From Sphingobacteriales bacterium JAD_PAG50586_3 (GTDB lineage Bacteria; Bacteroidota; Bacteroidia; CAMBQF01): a DNA stretch of 64,000 nt. The DNA lies in contig CP096135.1 in NCBI GenBank assembly GCA_023213195.1, positions 340,923 to 404,922 on the forward strand. Reading direction: 5' to 3'. Below the pieces are notes generated by a model. It searched no databases, was not told the origin of the DNA, and saw nothing but the letters and a program-made list of their open reading frames with translations. Below are positions 28,590-38,896 of the stretch, piece by piece (position 1 is the stretch's first letter; each line of letters opens with the position of its first letter). The position numbers and the translations under genes were made by a program.

Positions 28590-31175
28590 TTAAAACGGAT
28601 AGCCTATACCTAGCTGAAAAACTACAGGGTTAGAGCGTTTAAATACTGGCTGGTCTGCACCGGGATTTGTAAGGTATTTCTCATACTTAAATGGCGAAAG
28701 GATTTTTCTCCATTGTATTCTCTACCCGGATCAATTAGGCGGCGGGCAAAATCAAGACGTAGCAAAAAGAAGCTTAAATCTAAACGTAAACCTATACCAT
28801 AGCCTACTCCAATTTCTTTAATATTATCTGCGAATTTAGAATTAGGCCGCTCAACGTCGCCTTTTAAAACCCATATATTACCAGCATCAACAAACAAAGC
28901 AGGCTCTAAAAAGCTGAATAGTTTAAGGCGGTATTCGGCGTTAAACTCAATTTTAACATCGCCTACCTTGGTCTATATTGTCCCCTGCAGATTTATTAAA
29001 CCCACCGGGGCCCAAAGAGCGTTGCAACCAGGCACGCATACCGTTAGAGCCACCGGCAAAAAATGCTTTTGCAAAAGGTAAAGAGTTAGGAGTGTTGCCA
29101 TACGGCAAGCCAATACCTACATACCCCCTAAGGGCAATGGCACTTTTATCGTTAAGGTAAAAGTTGGGGTAAATCTCATAATCGGCACGTAAATATTGGG
29201 CGGTGCTAATTGCAGCCTCTTGAGGGTTTATAAATAATTGCTTAACACCTACTGAGTTTAACAACAAACCGGCCGACTCAAAGCCAAAACGCCAAAAAAC
29301 ATAGTTTATCCTTTTGTCGGGTATTTGGTTAGTCCAAATAACCTGCACACGCCCCGCATCAATAAACGTAGGGTCAAAACTGCGCAACAATATTTGCGAG
29401 CTTTCTAATAAATCAGCATAAGCAGGATCTAATTTGGCCCTTAAAAAGTTTAACTCAATAGGGTTGTATGTTACTGTGGTACGGCGGTTTTGTTTCCATG
29501 TCCAACCAAAAGAAAGGGTATAGGCTGTGCGCAAATACTGTGGCCTGTTTTGGTAGTTGTAGGCCGTAGTAATAGCAGTACGCGGGTTTTTAATAGGGTT
29601 TTTAATAAAGTAGTTAATAGGCCATATACCGCGGGGAATATTAAGTGTTATGCTAGCGCCATACTCCTGAGTGTTAAATAGTCGTTTAGCCCCATCTCCC
29701 ACCTCATCATTTACCAAACGTTGAAACTCTAACGCGCCGCGTACCTTAAAATCTAACGACTCTTCGCCCCTAAACAGGTTTTTGTTGGTAAAGCCCACTG
29801 TGGCACCAATACCCAAGTTGCCACCGGTGTTGGTTCCCTGCGTTTCTATACTATACGCCCTGCGCATACTGGGGGTAAGTAAAATATCGTAATTCAAAAC
29901 TCCCTTACCATCGGTAGAGTCTATAATAGGCACAGGGTTAAATTGTATATTGATAAACTTAAAGGTGCGCAAATCGCTAAGGCGGTTAAGGGTAATATCA
30001 AGCCTTCGGTCAGAATAAATATCGCCCTTACGTAAAAATATATGGTAGTCTATGGTTTTAGGCCTGAACATTGGCCTTTTAGCAGGCGGGTAAAAATACA
30101 CAGAGGTAATAGTGCGGGTAACAACTGTTTTGCCAATTTTAGATTTGTATTCGCCCGTATAACTGGTGGTATCGTACGCCGCAGCATCGGGCGAAGATGG
30201 GTCGTAGCCCAGATTAACCGTCATAGTGCCTAACTTGTACTGTATGTGGCGGCCTTCGGCAAGGCTGTCTTCGCCTGCACTACCGGTTGTTACCTGTGGG
30301 TTGTTAATATTGAATTTAATAGTAACCCGGTTATTGCCTTTGTTAGTATCGGCTACAACTTTTACAAACTCATTATTAAAAAAGAAATAGCCTTTGCTTT
30401 TTATAAGCTGAGACAGGCGCGCCTGCTCGTCAGACATTGCATCGGTATTAAAAGGCTTATTGGCAAATACCAGCTTGTCTTCTTCATCTTCATTTAATAT
30501 GCGTTGCAAAGCCGTATCGGTGGCTGTATATTTTATAGTGTCTACAATATATTGTGGGCCGGCTTTAATTTTGTAAAACACGTTCATCCTTTTGTCGCCC
30601 GCATCAATAGCCGAATCTTTAACTGTGGCAAAAAAGAAACCGTTGTTAAAAAGATATTGCTTTAGCTGGGTAACAGATTTACGCACCAATAGCGTATCGT
30701 AAAGCGCGGGCGCCTCGCCAATGCCCTGAACCCACTCCCTAAAGGCCTTCACCTCTATACGGTCGGCATCGGTGTTATATACTTTGCACTTATAATTTTT
30801 GCCACGCTTTTTATAGCGTTCCTGCATTTTAATACAGTGTTTGTTACGCTTATCGTCTTTTTTTAGCTGGCGGGCTTTTCTTTTATCAAACTTGCGTTTG
30901 TGGTCGCGCAGGGCCTTTTCGGGGTCTACAAGGTTATATACCTGTAGGTAAAAACGCCAAAAGCCCAATAGCTTGCGGTTAGGCTTTTGTTGCAGATAGT
31001 CTTTTGCTTCACTTACATCAACAGCCTTATTATCAGCTTCTATTTTAACAGAGTTAAGCAATGTCTCATTTGCTTTAAGCCTGCGCGTAGGGCTGCAACC
31101 CCATGCTGTTACTAACAGCAGAAGCCCTGCAAGGGCCACTAACTTATATGTGTTGCTAACTTTACGCTGCTGCAT
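28590..31175 (-). CDS. BamA/TamA-family outer-membrane protein (Omp85), two frame breaks
   Basis: About 861 residues. A lipoprotein-like signal (LLLLVTAWGCSPTRRLK, lipobox Cys), POTRA-like repeats in the first half, and a D15-type beta-barrel ending in an aromatic residue (QLGIGYPF). The barrel motif GGSNGMRAWLQRSLGPG matches the conserved L6 loop (VRGF/Y-like). Breaks: 28966-28971 (CCAAGG on the coding strand; CCAGG gives NIDQVGDVKIEFNAEY) and an A run near 28632. Probably an outer-membrane insertion or translocation factor. A basic Lys/Arg-rich insert (KRKFDKRKARQLKKDDKR) follows the signal. Confidence 0.88.
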
Positions 31176-31219
31176 CTGCTAAATTTCAATATTTTTGGCT
31201 GCCCGACAATACAATCCGG

Positions 31220-31227
31220 CAAAAATA
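31220..31227 (-). promoter_or_regulatory. -7 box TATTTTTG of the BamA-like gene
   Basis: TAnnTTTG match 45 bp upstream of the ATG at 31175, in the divergent gap. Confidence 0.4.
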
Positions 31228-31243
31228 ACATAAACCGCCCACA

Positions 31244-32005
31244 ATGCTAAGCGTTAACCGCATTAAGTTTTTACGTTCGTTATCAGCCAAGAAAACACGT
31301 GTTTTTGAAGGTTTGTTTACCGTTGAGGGTGCAAAACCTGTTGCCGAGCTTTTGGGCTCTGCTATCAAAATTCATTCCGTTTATGCTGTTGATGAGTGGA
31401 TTACCCAACATAAACAGCTACTAGCCTTTAGTGGGGCAGAGTTAGTGCCTGTTACATATACCGAGTTGGAACGCATTTCTCAACTAGCAACCCCCAACCA
31501 GGTTTTTGCCGTAGCCCACCAGCCGCAGGCCCATTTAGACCTAAATACCCTGGGCGATAAGTTAGTTTTAGCGCTTGACGATGTATCTGACCCCGGCAAT
31601 ATGGGGACCATTATACGCATTGCCGACTGGTTTGGCATTGATACCATAGTTTGTTCGCCCAACACGGTAGAGCAATACAACCCAAAAACGGTGCAGGCCA
31701 CGATGGGCTCGCTATTTAGGGTAAATGTTTTTTATACTGATTTATTGCCTTTTGTTGAAGACTATAAAAAAGCCCACAAAAACCCTGTGTGCGCGGCGGT
31801 TTTGGGTGGCGATGATTTGTATGCATCGCCTGTAAAAAGCCCCTGCCTGTTGCTTATGGGCAGCGAGAGCCATGGCTTATCGGTAGGTTTAATAAATGCA
31901 TCAACACATAAAATTACCATACCGGCAGCAGTAGGCTCTAAGGCTGAATCGCTGAATGTGGGGGTTGGTACCGCGATAATTGTAAGTGAGTTGAGGAGGC
32001 GATGA
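31244..32005 (+). CDS. SpoU/TrmH-family RNA 2'-O-methyltransferase
   Basis: 253 residues. SPOUT knot enzyme that methylates a ribose in rRNA or tRNA with SAM. N-terminal substrate-binding domain (FEGLFTVEGAKPVAELL), then the three family motifs: LDDVSDPGNMGTIIRIADWF, LLMGSESHGLS and IPAAVGSKAESLNVGVGTAI. Target unknown. It is divergent from the BamA-like gene, a pairing common in Bacteroidota. Confidence 0.92.
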   Translation: MLSVNRIKFLRSLSAKKTRVFEGLFTVEGAKPVAELLGSAIKIHSVYAVDEWITQHKQLLAFSGAELVPVTYTELERISQLATPNQVFAVAHQPQAHLDLNTLGDKLVLALDDVSDPGNMGTIIRIADWFGIDTIVCSPNTVEQYNPKTVQATMGSLFRVNVFYTDLLPFVEDYKKAHKNPVCAAVLGGDDLYASPVKSPCLLLMGSESHGLSVGLINASTHKITIPAAVGSKAESLNVGVGTAIIVSELRRR

Positions 32006-32064
32006 CCCCTCCCAACCCTCCCCTTAAAGGGAGGGCTAAAAAAATTTCCTATTTTAGCGCCGCA

Positions 32065-33000
32065 ATGGATTTATCGGTAATAATACCTATTTACAACGAA
32101 GAAGCCAATATTGGCCTGCTATACAACCGCCTAAAGGGTGTTTTGGATGGTTTGCCTATAGAAAGCTATGAAATGGTTTTTATCAATGATGGCAGTCGCG
32201 ATGCCTCTTTGGCGCTGATAAAAGGTCTTACCGTTACCGATAAAAATGTGCGCTATATTGATTTTAGCCGCAACTTTGGTCACCAGGTGGCTGTAACAGC
32301 GGGGTTGGATGCCTGCATTGGCAATGCGGTGGTTATTATTGATGCCGACCTGCAAGACCCGCCCGAACTGATTGGCGATTTATACGCCAAGCATAAAGAG
32401 GGTTACCAAGTGGTATATGCGCAACGCCGCAGCCGCTCTGGCGAAAGCTTCTTTAAAAAGTTTACCGCCAAAATGTTTTACCGCATACTGGCCCGCATTA
32501 CATCGGTTAACATTCCCGTTGATACCGGCGATTTCCGCCTGATAGACCGGGTGATTGTAAATATTTTGAAAGAGATGCCCGAGCAGCAAAAATACCTGCG
32601 CGGACAAATAGCATGGATTGGCTTTAACCAAATTGCTGTGGAGTATGACCGTGACGAGCGCAACGCGGGCGAAACGGGCTACACCTTTAAAAAGATGATG
32701 CGCCTTGGCATTAGATGGGCTTACGGGCTTTTCTAACTTCCCCTGCGCTTTGCCACACTGGCGGGCTTTTTTGTATCGGGTATTGCTTTTTTACTGATTA
32801 TTTACGCGCTTATATCGTACATCTTCTTTAAAAACACTACCCAACCGGGTTGGACATCTATGATGATAAGTGTGCTGTTTATTGGCGGCATCCAACTTAT
32901 AGGCATTGGTATTATTGGCGAATACATTGGCCGCATTAGCTCTAACGTGCGCCAAAGGCCGCTGTATATTGTACGTGATACAAATATTGCGGGGGAGTAG
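32065..33000 (+). CDS. Family 2 glycosyltransferase (DPM1/polyprenyl-phosphate type), two frame breaks
   Basis: About 311 residues. GT-A domain with LSVIIPIYNEEANIG, INDGSRDASL, the DxD in IIDADLQDPPELI, GDFRLIDRVIV and QKYLRGQIAWIGF, then two C-terminal helices (GFFVSGIAFLLIIYALISY; IGGIQLIGIGIIGEYIGRI). This is the layout of polyprenyl-phosphate glycosyltransferases. Breaks: 32703-32708 (CCTTGG; CCTGG gives RLALDGLTGF) and a C run near 32746-32750, together restoring DGLTGFSNFPLRFATLAGF. The start is the ATG at 32065; an upstream frame lies in a repeat. Confidence 0.9.
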
Positions 33001-33091
33001 TTTTTAGTCTTGAGGGGTGAGGTTTGAGGGGTGAGTTATTCTTTCTTGAATAATTTCATCCGCTTATTATCTTATTCGCTCATTCGCTCAT

Positions 33092-33099
33092 TATCTTTG
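33092..33099 (+). promoter_or_regulatory. -7 box TATCTTTG of leuS
   Basis: TAnnTTTG match 6 bp upstream of the ATG at 33106. Confidence 0.5.
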
Positions 33100-33105
33100 C
33101 AACTT

Positions 33106-36100
33106 ATGGAATACAACTTCAAGAAAATAGAAGAGGATTGGCAAAAATATTGGAAAGATAACAGCACATTTAAAGCTGAGAATAATTCCAATAACCCTAA
33201 ATATTATGTGTTAGATATGTTCCCCTACCCATCGGGTGCGGGGCTGCATGTGGGCCACCCGCTGGGCTATATTGCATCAGATATTGTATCGCGCTACAAG
33301 CGCCTGCAGGGCTTTAATGTGTTGCACCCTATGGGCTACGATGCCTTTGGTTTGCCTGCCGAGCAATACGCTATACAAACGGGTCAACACCCCGAGGTTA
33401 CTACTAAAGATAACATTGCACGCTACCGCGAACAGTTGGATAAAATAGGTTTTGCGTATGACTGGGACCGCGAGGTACGCACCAGCGACCCTGCTTACTA
33501 CAAGTGGACGCAGTGGATTTTTATGCAGCTTTTTAAATGCTACTACAATACCAAAACCAATAAGGCTGAATACATAGATGGCTTAGTTGCCGAGTTTGCA
33601 GCCAACGGAACAGCTAATGTTAATGCGGCTTGCGGCGAGGCGATGAATTTTTCTGCCGAAGAATGGAATGCCAAAAGCGCCAAAGAGCAGCAGGAAATTT
33701 TGATGAATTACCGCCTTAGCGTACCAAAGCTTTACGATGGTAAACTGGTGCGAAGCATTGGGCACTGTATTAGCAAATGATGAAGTAGTAAACGGGGTAT
33801 CTGAACGCGGTGGTTACCCGGTAGAGCGTAAGCCTATGAGGCAATGGTCGCTGCGGATAACAGCTTATGCGGAACGTTTGCTGGAAGGCTTGGAGCGTAT
33901 TGACTGGAGCGATGCTTTGAAAGAACAACAACGCAATTGGATAGGAAGAAGTGAAGGTGCGATGGTTTCTTTTAGCCTCATCCCTAACCCTTCTCCGAAG
34001 GAGAAGGGAACCGTCGCGGGCTATCAAACCGCAGATAAGTCTATTTATGAAACGTTAAAAAATCATAGTAAACAACATAGGCAAGAGCCAACTGTTGAAG
34101 AAGAAATTATTTGGCAGGAACTACGCGATAACAAACTAGGTTTCAAAATTCGCCGCCAACATGCCATAGACATTTATATTGCTGATTTTATTTGTCTTGA
34201 TAAACGTACAATCATCGAAATTGATGGGGGTTATCATAACAAGCCTGAACAAAAAGAATTAGATGAATTGAGAGAAATAGCCTTAAAGCAAAAAGGCTAT
34301 TCTATACTTCGCTTTACAAATAATGAAGTAAGAAACGATTTACAACGGGTGTTATCCGACATAAAAACAGCGTTGGAAAACACCCCTCTCTTTCGGAGAG
34401 GGGGCAGGGGGTGAGGCTTTTATTGAAGTATTTACTACCCGCCCCGACACCATTTTTGGGGTATCGTTTATGGTGATTGCGCCCGAGCATGAATTAGTGG
34501 CTAAGATTACTACACCTGAGCAAAAAGAGGCTGTGGAGGCATACGTAAACATAGCCAAAAACAGGTCGGAGCGCGAGCGTATGACGGAGGTAAAACGCGT
34601 GTCGGGTGAGTTTACCGGGGCGTATGTGGAGCATCCGTTTACGGGTGCGCCTATACCGGTTTGGATTGGCGATTATGTATTGGCGGGCTACGGCACGGGC
34701 GCTGTAATGGCGGTACCTGCCGGCGATGAGCGCGACTATGCTTTTGCAAAACATTTTAATTTGCCTATTCCTGCCATATTAGAAGGTGTTGATATTAGCG
34801 AAGCGGCTAATCCGACAAAGGATGCCAAGATGATTAACTCCGATTTTTTAAACGGGTTAACCGGCCACGAGGCAATTAAAAAAGCCATTGAAGAAATTGA
34901 GAAAAAGGGCATAGGCAAAGGCAAGGTAAACTTCCGTTTGCGCGATGCAGGCTATAGCCGCCAACGCTATTGGGGCGAGCCATTCCCCGTAGTGTACGAC
35001 AAAGAAGGTACACCGCATTTATTAGACGAAAACAACTTGCCTGTGGAGCTACCGAAGGTAGATAGCTACAAGCCCTCGGGTAGTGGAGAATCGCCATTGG
35101 CGAATGCAAAAGATTGGGTGAATAACATTGAAGGCTTTACGCGCGAGACCGATACCATGCCAGGTTATGCGGGCTCATCGTGGTACTTTTTGCGCTATAT
35201 GGACCCTAAAAACGATACCGCGTTTGTAGGCAAAGATGCTGTGGAATACTGGCGTTCTGTCGACTTATATTTAGGTGGTTCAGAGCATGCGGTAGGGCAT
35301 TTGCTTTACTCGCGCATGTGGAACAAATTCCTGTTCGACTTAGGCTTGGTAGTAGAAGATGAGCCGTTTAAAAAGCTGATTAACCAGGGGATGATACAGG
35401 GAAGGAGCAGCTTTGTATATCGCGCTACCTTTTCTATAACAATGCCTCATTACGAAAAAGGTCCAGTTAGACCTCCTACAGCTTTTCCATTTATTTATGT
35501 ATCGCAGCAATTAGTTGAGCCAATAGAAAACGGAACCATAAATGATGAAACTAAAAAGGAGATAATTGAAAAGTTTTTTGTCCGTTATGAAGAATTAAAT
35601 GGGTATAAACCTGCTGAAGTAGTATTAGAAAATAGAGTTGACAAGCTACACTGCAATGTAAATTCTGTAAAGGACGATTTACTTAATACGGACAAATTCC
35701 TAAATGATGAACTAATCAGAGATTATAAAGATTGGGTTGATTTTGTATTAGTAGAAAATAAATACCTATGTGGCTGGGAAGTTGAAAAAATGTCTAAGTC
35801 GAAATATAATGTTGTCAACCCTGATGATATTATAAACGAATTCGGCGCTGACACACTACGCATGTACGAGATGTTTTTAGGTCCGCTGGAGCAAAGCAAA
35901 CCGTGGAATACCAACGGCATTAGCGGGGTGCATAATTTCTTACGCAGGTACTGGAGGCTTACCCACAACGAGCAAGGCTTCAATCTAAGTGAAGATGCCG
36001 CTACCAAAGAAGAGCTGAAAGTGCTGCACAAAACCATTAAAAAGGTGCAGGACGATATTGAGCGTTTCTCGTTCAACACCGCTGTTTCATCGTTTATGAT

Positions 36101-36467
36101 ATGTGTTAATGAATTGAGCGATTTAAAATGCAACAAACGCGCTATTATAGAGCCGCTAACTGCCTTGCTATCGCCTTTCGCACCACACATTGCAGAGGAG
36201 GTTTGGAACAAGCTAGGTCACGCTGAAAGTGTTATTACAGCATCATTCCCGCAATACAATGCAGAATACACGGTTGATGATGCCTTTGCCTACCCTATCC
36301 AATTCAACGGCAAAATGAAGTTTAATGTGGAAGTGCCCTTAAACATTAGCAAAGAGGAGATTGAGAAACTGATTTTAGCCGACGAAAAAGTGCAGAAACA
36401 GCTTGCAGGCGCAGCCCCTAAAAAGGTTATTGTAGTGCCGGGGAAAATTGTGAATATTGTGGCGTAG
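33106..36467 (+). CDS. leuS: Leucyl-tRNA synthetase with a nested DUF559 nuclease domain; two frame breaks
   Basis: Charges tRNA-Leu. Normal LeuS parts: HIGH region [28 protein letters not shown] before the editing domain, editing motif [14 protein letters not shown], the tRNA synthetase part [19 protein letters not shown], and [16 protein letters not shown]. Two single-base errors (33714-33719, CCTTAG where CCTGG restores [19 protein letters not shown]; and one extra G in the G runs near 34400-34411) must be fixed. The frame is then 1120 codons, a multiple of three. About 149 of those codons are an inserted DUF559 cassette at the start of the CP1 editing domain. From about 35415 to 35820, before KMSKS, base use is clearly more AT-rich. 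Confidence 0.93.
33975..34417 (+). mobile_element. Palindrome-flanked DUF559 endonuclease cassette inserted in frame in leuS
   Basis: Left end GCCTCATCCCTAACCC plus hairpin CTTCTCCgaaGGAGAAG; right end hairpin CCTCTCTttcgGAGAGG plus GGCAGGGGGTGAGGC. The termini GCCTCA and TGAGGC are inverted. TTTTA stands directly outside each end (33970-33974 and 34418-34422), a possible 5-bp target duplication. Cargo: a DUF559 (Vsr-like, PD-(D/E)xK-type) domain with [53 protein letters not shown] and [11 protein letters not shown]. Insert plus one duplication, minus one erroneous G, is 447 nt or 149 codons, so LeuS reads through it. Free-standing DUF559 proteins are common; their role is not established. 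Confidence 0.8.
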
Positions 36468-36469
36468 TA

Positions 36470-36508
36470 GCCTCACCTCTAACCCCTCTCCAAAGGAGAG
36501 GGGAATAA
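36470..36508. repeat. GC-rich palindromic repeat, single end module
   Basis: Begins GCCTCACCTCTAACC and ends with hairpin CCCCTCTCC-aaa-GGAGAGGGG, the same order as the left end of the leuS cassette. Confidence 0.7.
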
Positions 36509-36518
36509 AATCAATTGA

Positions 36519-37265
36519 ATGAAAAGTTATGTAGGTATCGCTTTCCTAATGCTGTTTTGCGGTTTATCATCGCAGGCACAAACCGTAAGCGATTCTTCAT
36601 ACTCTACAGTGCTTACCCCAAAGCAGTCGCCGGGGTATTATACCAATCAAGGTGTAAAATATTTCCGCACCATGGAATCGTCGGTGCCTATTAGCGTAAA
36701 GCCCAATTATTCTGATTTGGTAGTGCGCTGGGAGTGGCACCCGTGGTTATTGCTTACGGGCTACCGTAGGGGTAATTTAATTAATTCAGATATTTTGCTA
36801 AAGCTGTACCCCACAGCGTACGATTTAATACACTGCCGGTCGTTCGAGGTGCAGCCCTTTTGCCGTTGCCATGTGGTATTTAACTACAGCGGCAAGCGTA
36901 TTCCGATATACGAGGAGTTTACCTTTAACGACCAGGGCGAGATAACGTTTATTGAGGCATGGAGCGACTACCCTAGTTTATTGCCCATGAAGGCCAGTGA
37001 TTATTGGGCAGAGGGTGATAGTGTAAACCGCCTGTCGACCCGCGTACCGGGCCTTGGCAATGCCACAGGGCGAATAGATGTAAAAGCAGTTTGGATGGAA
37101 AATGCCGCAGCCAAAGACACTGTTTTAGCTGATATGTTGTACCGCATTAAGCATCCTATTTCTACCTATATAAAAGAGCTTATTAAGCAGCGTAAACCCA
37201 TGGAGGAAGCGGATAAACCGCCTGCAGGAGATATTTATCCGTATTATAAGCCTGCCAACAAGTAG
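36519..37265 (+). CDS. Secreted protein of unknown function
   Basis: 248 residues with a signal peptide (MKSYVGIAFLMLFCGLSSQA). Rich in Trp and Tyr (VVRWEWHPWLLLTGYRR) with three Cys close together (HCRSFEVQPFCRCHVVF). No T9SS tail. No family recognised. Confidence 0.6.
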   Translation: MKSYVGIAFLMLFCGLSSQAQTVSDSSYSTVLTPKQSPGYYTNQGVKYFRTMESSVPISVKPNYSDLVVRWEWHPWLLLTGYRRGNLINSDILLKLYPTAYDLIHCRSFEVQPFCRCHVVFNYSGKRIPIYEEFTFNDQGEITFIEAWSDYPSLLPMKASDYWAEGDSVNRLSTRVPGLGNATGRIDVKAVWMENAAAKDTVLADMLYRIKHPISTYIKELIKQRKPMEEADKPPAGDIYPYYKPANK

Positions 37266-37420
37266 ACAATTAAATCAGCATTAAAAAACCTTGCAAAAGA
37301 GCATTGCTATTTGTAATGTATGCATTAGTTTTTTGGGGTATTTGATATGTTGCCACCACCCCTTTCCCCTTTCTGCTGACGACCATCAGTGTCAGCATTC
37401 ATTCCCATCCTTTGCAGCCT

Positions 37421-37436
37421 TGCCTGCCGGCAGGCA
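37421..37436. repeat. 16-bp perfect palindrome
   Basis: TGCCTGCCGGCAGGCA in the gap between two convergent secreted-protein genes. Part of the same word (GGCAGGCAG) recurs at about 42302. Confidence 0.5.
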
Positions 37437-37449
37437 GATAAACAGAGAC

Positions 37450-38313
37450 TTACTGCTTAAAAAGCAACGTTGCCTCTTTACCTTTTACGTGTATTTCTAA
37501 ATTGTCGGATATAGATATTATGCGGGGGCTTTGCTCTTTTAAAAGCACCAATTTTATATTCTTAAGGCATGTTGTTACTGCCTGGTTATCTATAGTATAA
37601 TACAAGGTAAAATCGCCATTGGTAAAACTATTTTTGCCTGATTTAAAATTATTAAGGCTGAAAAATTGCCTTATCAAATCTATATCCTTTTTTGTTGCTA
37701 CAATTGCTGCCGATTTTATGGCAGAGAATTGTTTAGGGTACTGCCTGCCGCCCGACAGCTTGGTGTTGAAGTAATCGTAGGTCATAGGCGCGGCAATTTC
37801 AACATCATCAAACCCCATGTATTTTAGGTAATCGCGCTGGTATTCCAAGGTAGAAAACTCAAAATTACCGGCATTGCTTTTTACCGACACCGCATTGTAC
37901 CAACTAATAGCACCGGCCGAGTCGGGTATGGTAACACTGCTGGTATCAAGCATAAGGCCTTGCTGCTGGGCGCTTTTAATTATATCCGCCTGCTGGCCCA
38001 AAAGCCTTGTTTTAAGTTCTAAACCCACATCGCCTGCACTGTCGCCAAACAGCCCGGTGTTTTTGGGCTGAATAAACTCTATTGTAGCCGATTTACCCAA
38101 CAGGTATTTGCCTTGGTAAGAGCCGGCATTGGTGGTGGTGGCGCTCTCTATAAATACAGCCAAAGTATCGCGCAAGTAAGGCACGGCAGACAGGCTTTTG
38201 TAAGTAGCAGAATCTACACAAATAAAAATGGTGTTACAATCAACCTTAAATGCCGTCTGCGCAAAGCACGCGGCATTAAAAACCAATAGCAGCAGTATTA
38301 GTATTTTCTTCAT
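37450..38313 (-). CDS. Secreted protein of unknown function
   Basis: 287 residues with a signal peptide (MKKILILLLLVFNAACFA). Body of alternating strands and helices with repeated beta-alpha units (FIQPKNTGLFGDSAGDVGLEL; KDIDLIRQFFSL). The layout recalls glyoxalase-like DUF5829 proteins, but this is weak. Only two Cys remain in the mature part near the start (VDCNTIFICVD). Convergent with 36519-37265. Confidence 0.6.
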   Translation of the reverse strand: MKKILILLLLVFNAACFAQTAFKVDCNTIFICVDSATYKSLSAVPYLRDTLAVFIESATTTNAGSYQGKYLLGKSATIEFIQPKNTGLFGDSAGDVGLELKTRLLGQQADIIKSAQQQGLMLDTSSVTIPDSAGAISWYNAVSVKSNAGNFEFSTLEYQRDYLKYMGFDDVEIAAPMTYDYFNTKLSGGRQYPKQFSAIKSAAIVATKKDIDLIRQFFSLNNFKSGKNSFTNGDFTLYYTIDNQAVTTCLKNIKLVLLKEQSPRIISISDNLEIHVKGKEATLLFKQ

Positions 38314-38345
38314 AATTATGTGTCCATTTTATCGTACAAAACAAG

Positions 38346-38353
38346 CAAATGTA
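38346..38353 (-). promoter_or_regulatory. -7 box TACATTTG
   Basis: TAnnTTTG match 33 bp upstream of the ATG at 38313. Confidence 0.45.
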
Positions 38354-38410
38354 CAACCTTCTGTAACCCCTGCCCAACCTAAAAGTAAATGTTCATTACT
38401 CCGTAGGGAG

Positions 38411-38437
38411 GACTACAAGCTTTGCTTGCAAAGCGCA
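38411..38437. repeat. 27-bp dispersed repeat, copy 1
   Basis: GACTACAAG followed by CTTTGCTTGCAAAGCGCA; identical to 62874-62900. Contains the hairpin CTTTGC-tt-GCAAAG. Confidence 0.7.
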
Positions 38438-38520
38438 TGGCTGATAATCTCACCAAGCGGTAATTCATACAAAAAGCCCCACCAGTTTCCTGAAAGGGCT
38501 CTCTAAAATATATCTTAAAC

Positions 38521-38817
38521 CTACGCTTCCTGCTCTAGCAAAAAGTTAAGCTTTTTAGCAGCCATGGTAGGCGTTACCTCCATAATTTTATAATCAGCAA
38601 CAGCGTTCTTTTTAAAAGGGTCTTTCTCTAAAATAGACTCTAATGCGTCTTTAGTTTTGGTATTGGCAATAAGAATTTCGCCAATCTTCAACTCGCGCGG
38701 ACCGGTTAGAATAAAAGCCCCGGCATTAACCTGTTCCTTCAAAAAAGCAGTATGCTCATCTTGAAACTGCGCAATAACCTTGGCAGGTACTTTATAATTT
38801 AATGATACTATATACAT
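38521..38817 (-). CDS. YciI-like protein
   Basis: 98 residues from MYIVSLNYKVP; the frame extends 11 codons upstream, but this start matches the family. YciI domain with the usual ferredoxin-like fold, DEHTAFLKEQVNAGAFILTGPR with the conserved His-Asp pair region, and EKDPFKKNAVADYKIMEV. Function of the family is not well defined. Lies directly downstream of the thiolase gene and may be co-transcribed. Confidence 0.8.
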   Translation of the reverse strand: MYIVSLNYKVPAKVIAQFQDEHTAFLKEQVNAGAFILTGPRELKIGEILIANTKTKDALESILEKDPFKKNAVADYKIMEVTPTMAAKKLNFLLEQEA

Positions 38818-38896
38818 ACGCTTTGTTTTAATTTTATTAAAGCCCTCCATTTCTGAAAGGGCTTTCTATACGCTGTAAGCTACAAGCTATCAGCTG

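Noticed and set aside
37291..37500. Small plus-strand frame with LPAGRQ
   Set aside because: It is a translation of the palindrome TGCCTGCCGGCAGGCA and overlaps the end of the minus-strand gene.
38839..38865. Terminator after the thiolase (AAAGCCCT / AGGGCTTT)
   Set aside because: The stem is good, but there is no T-run on the minus strand, so it is not listed as a terminator.
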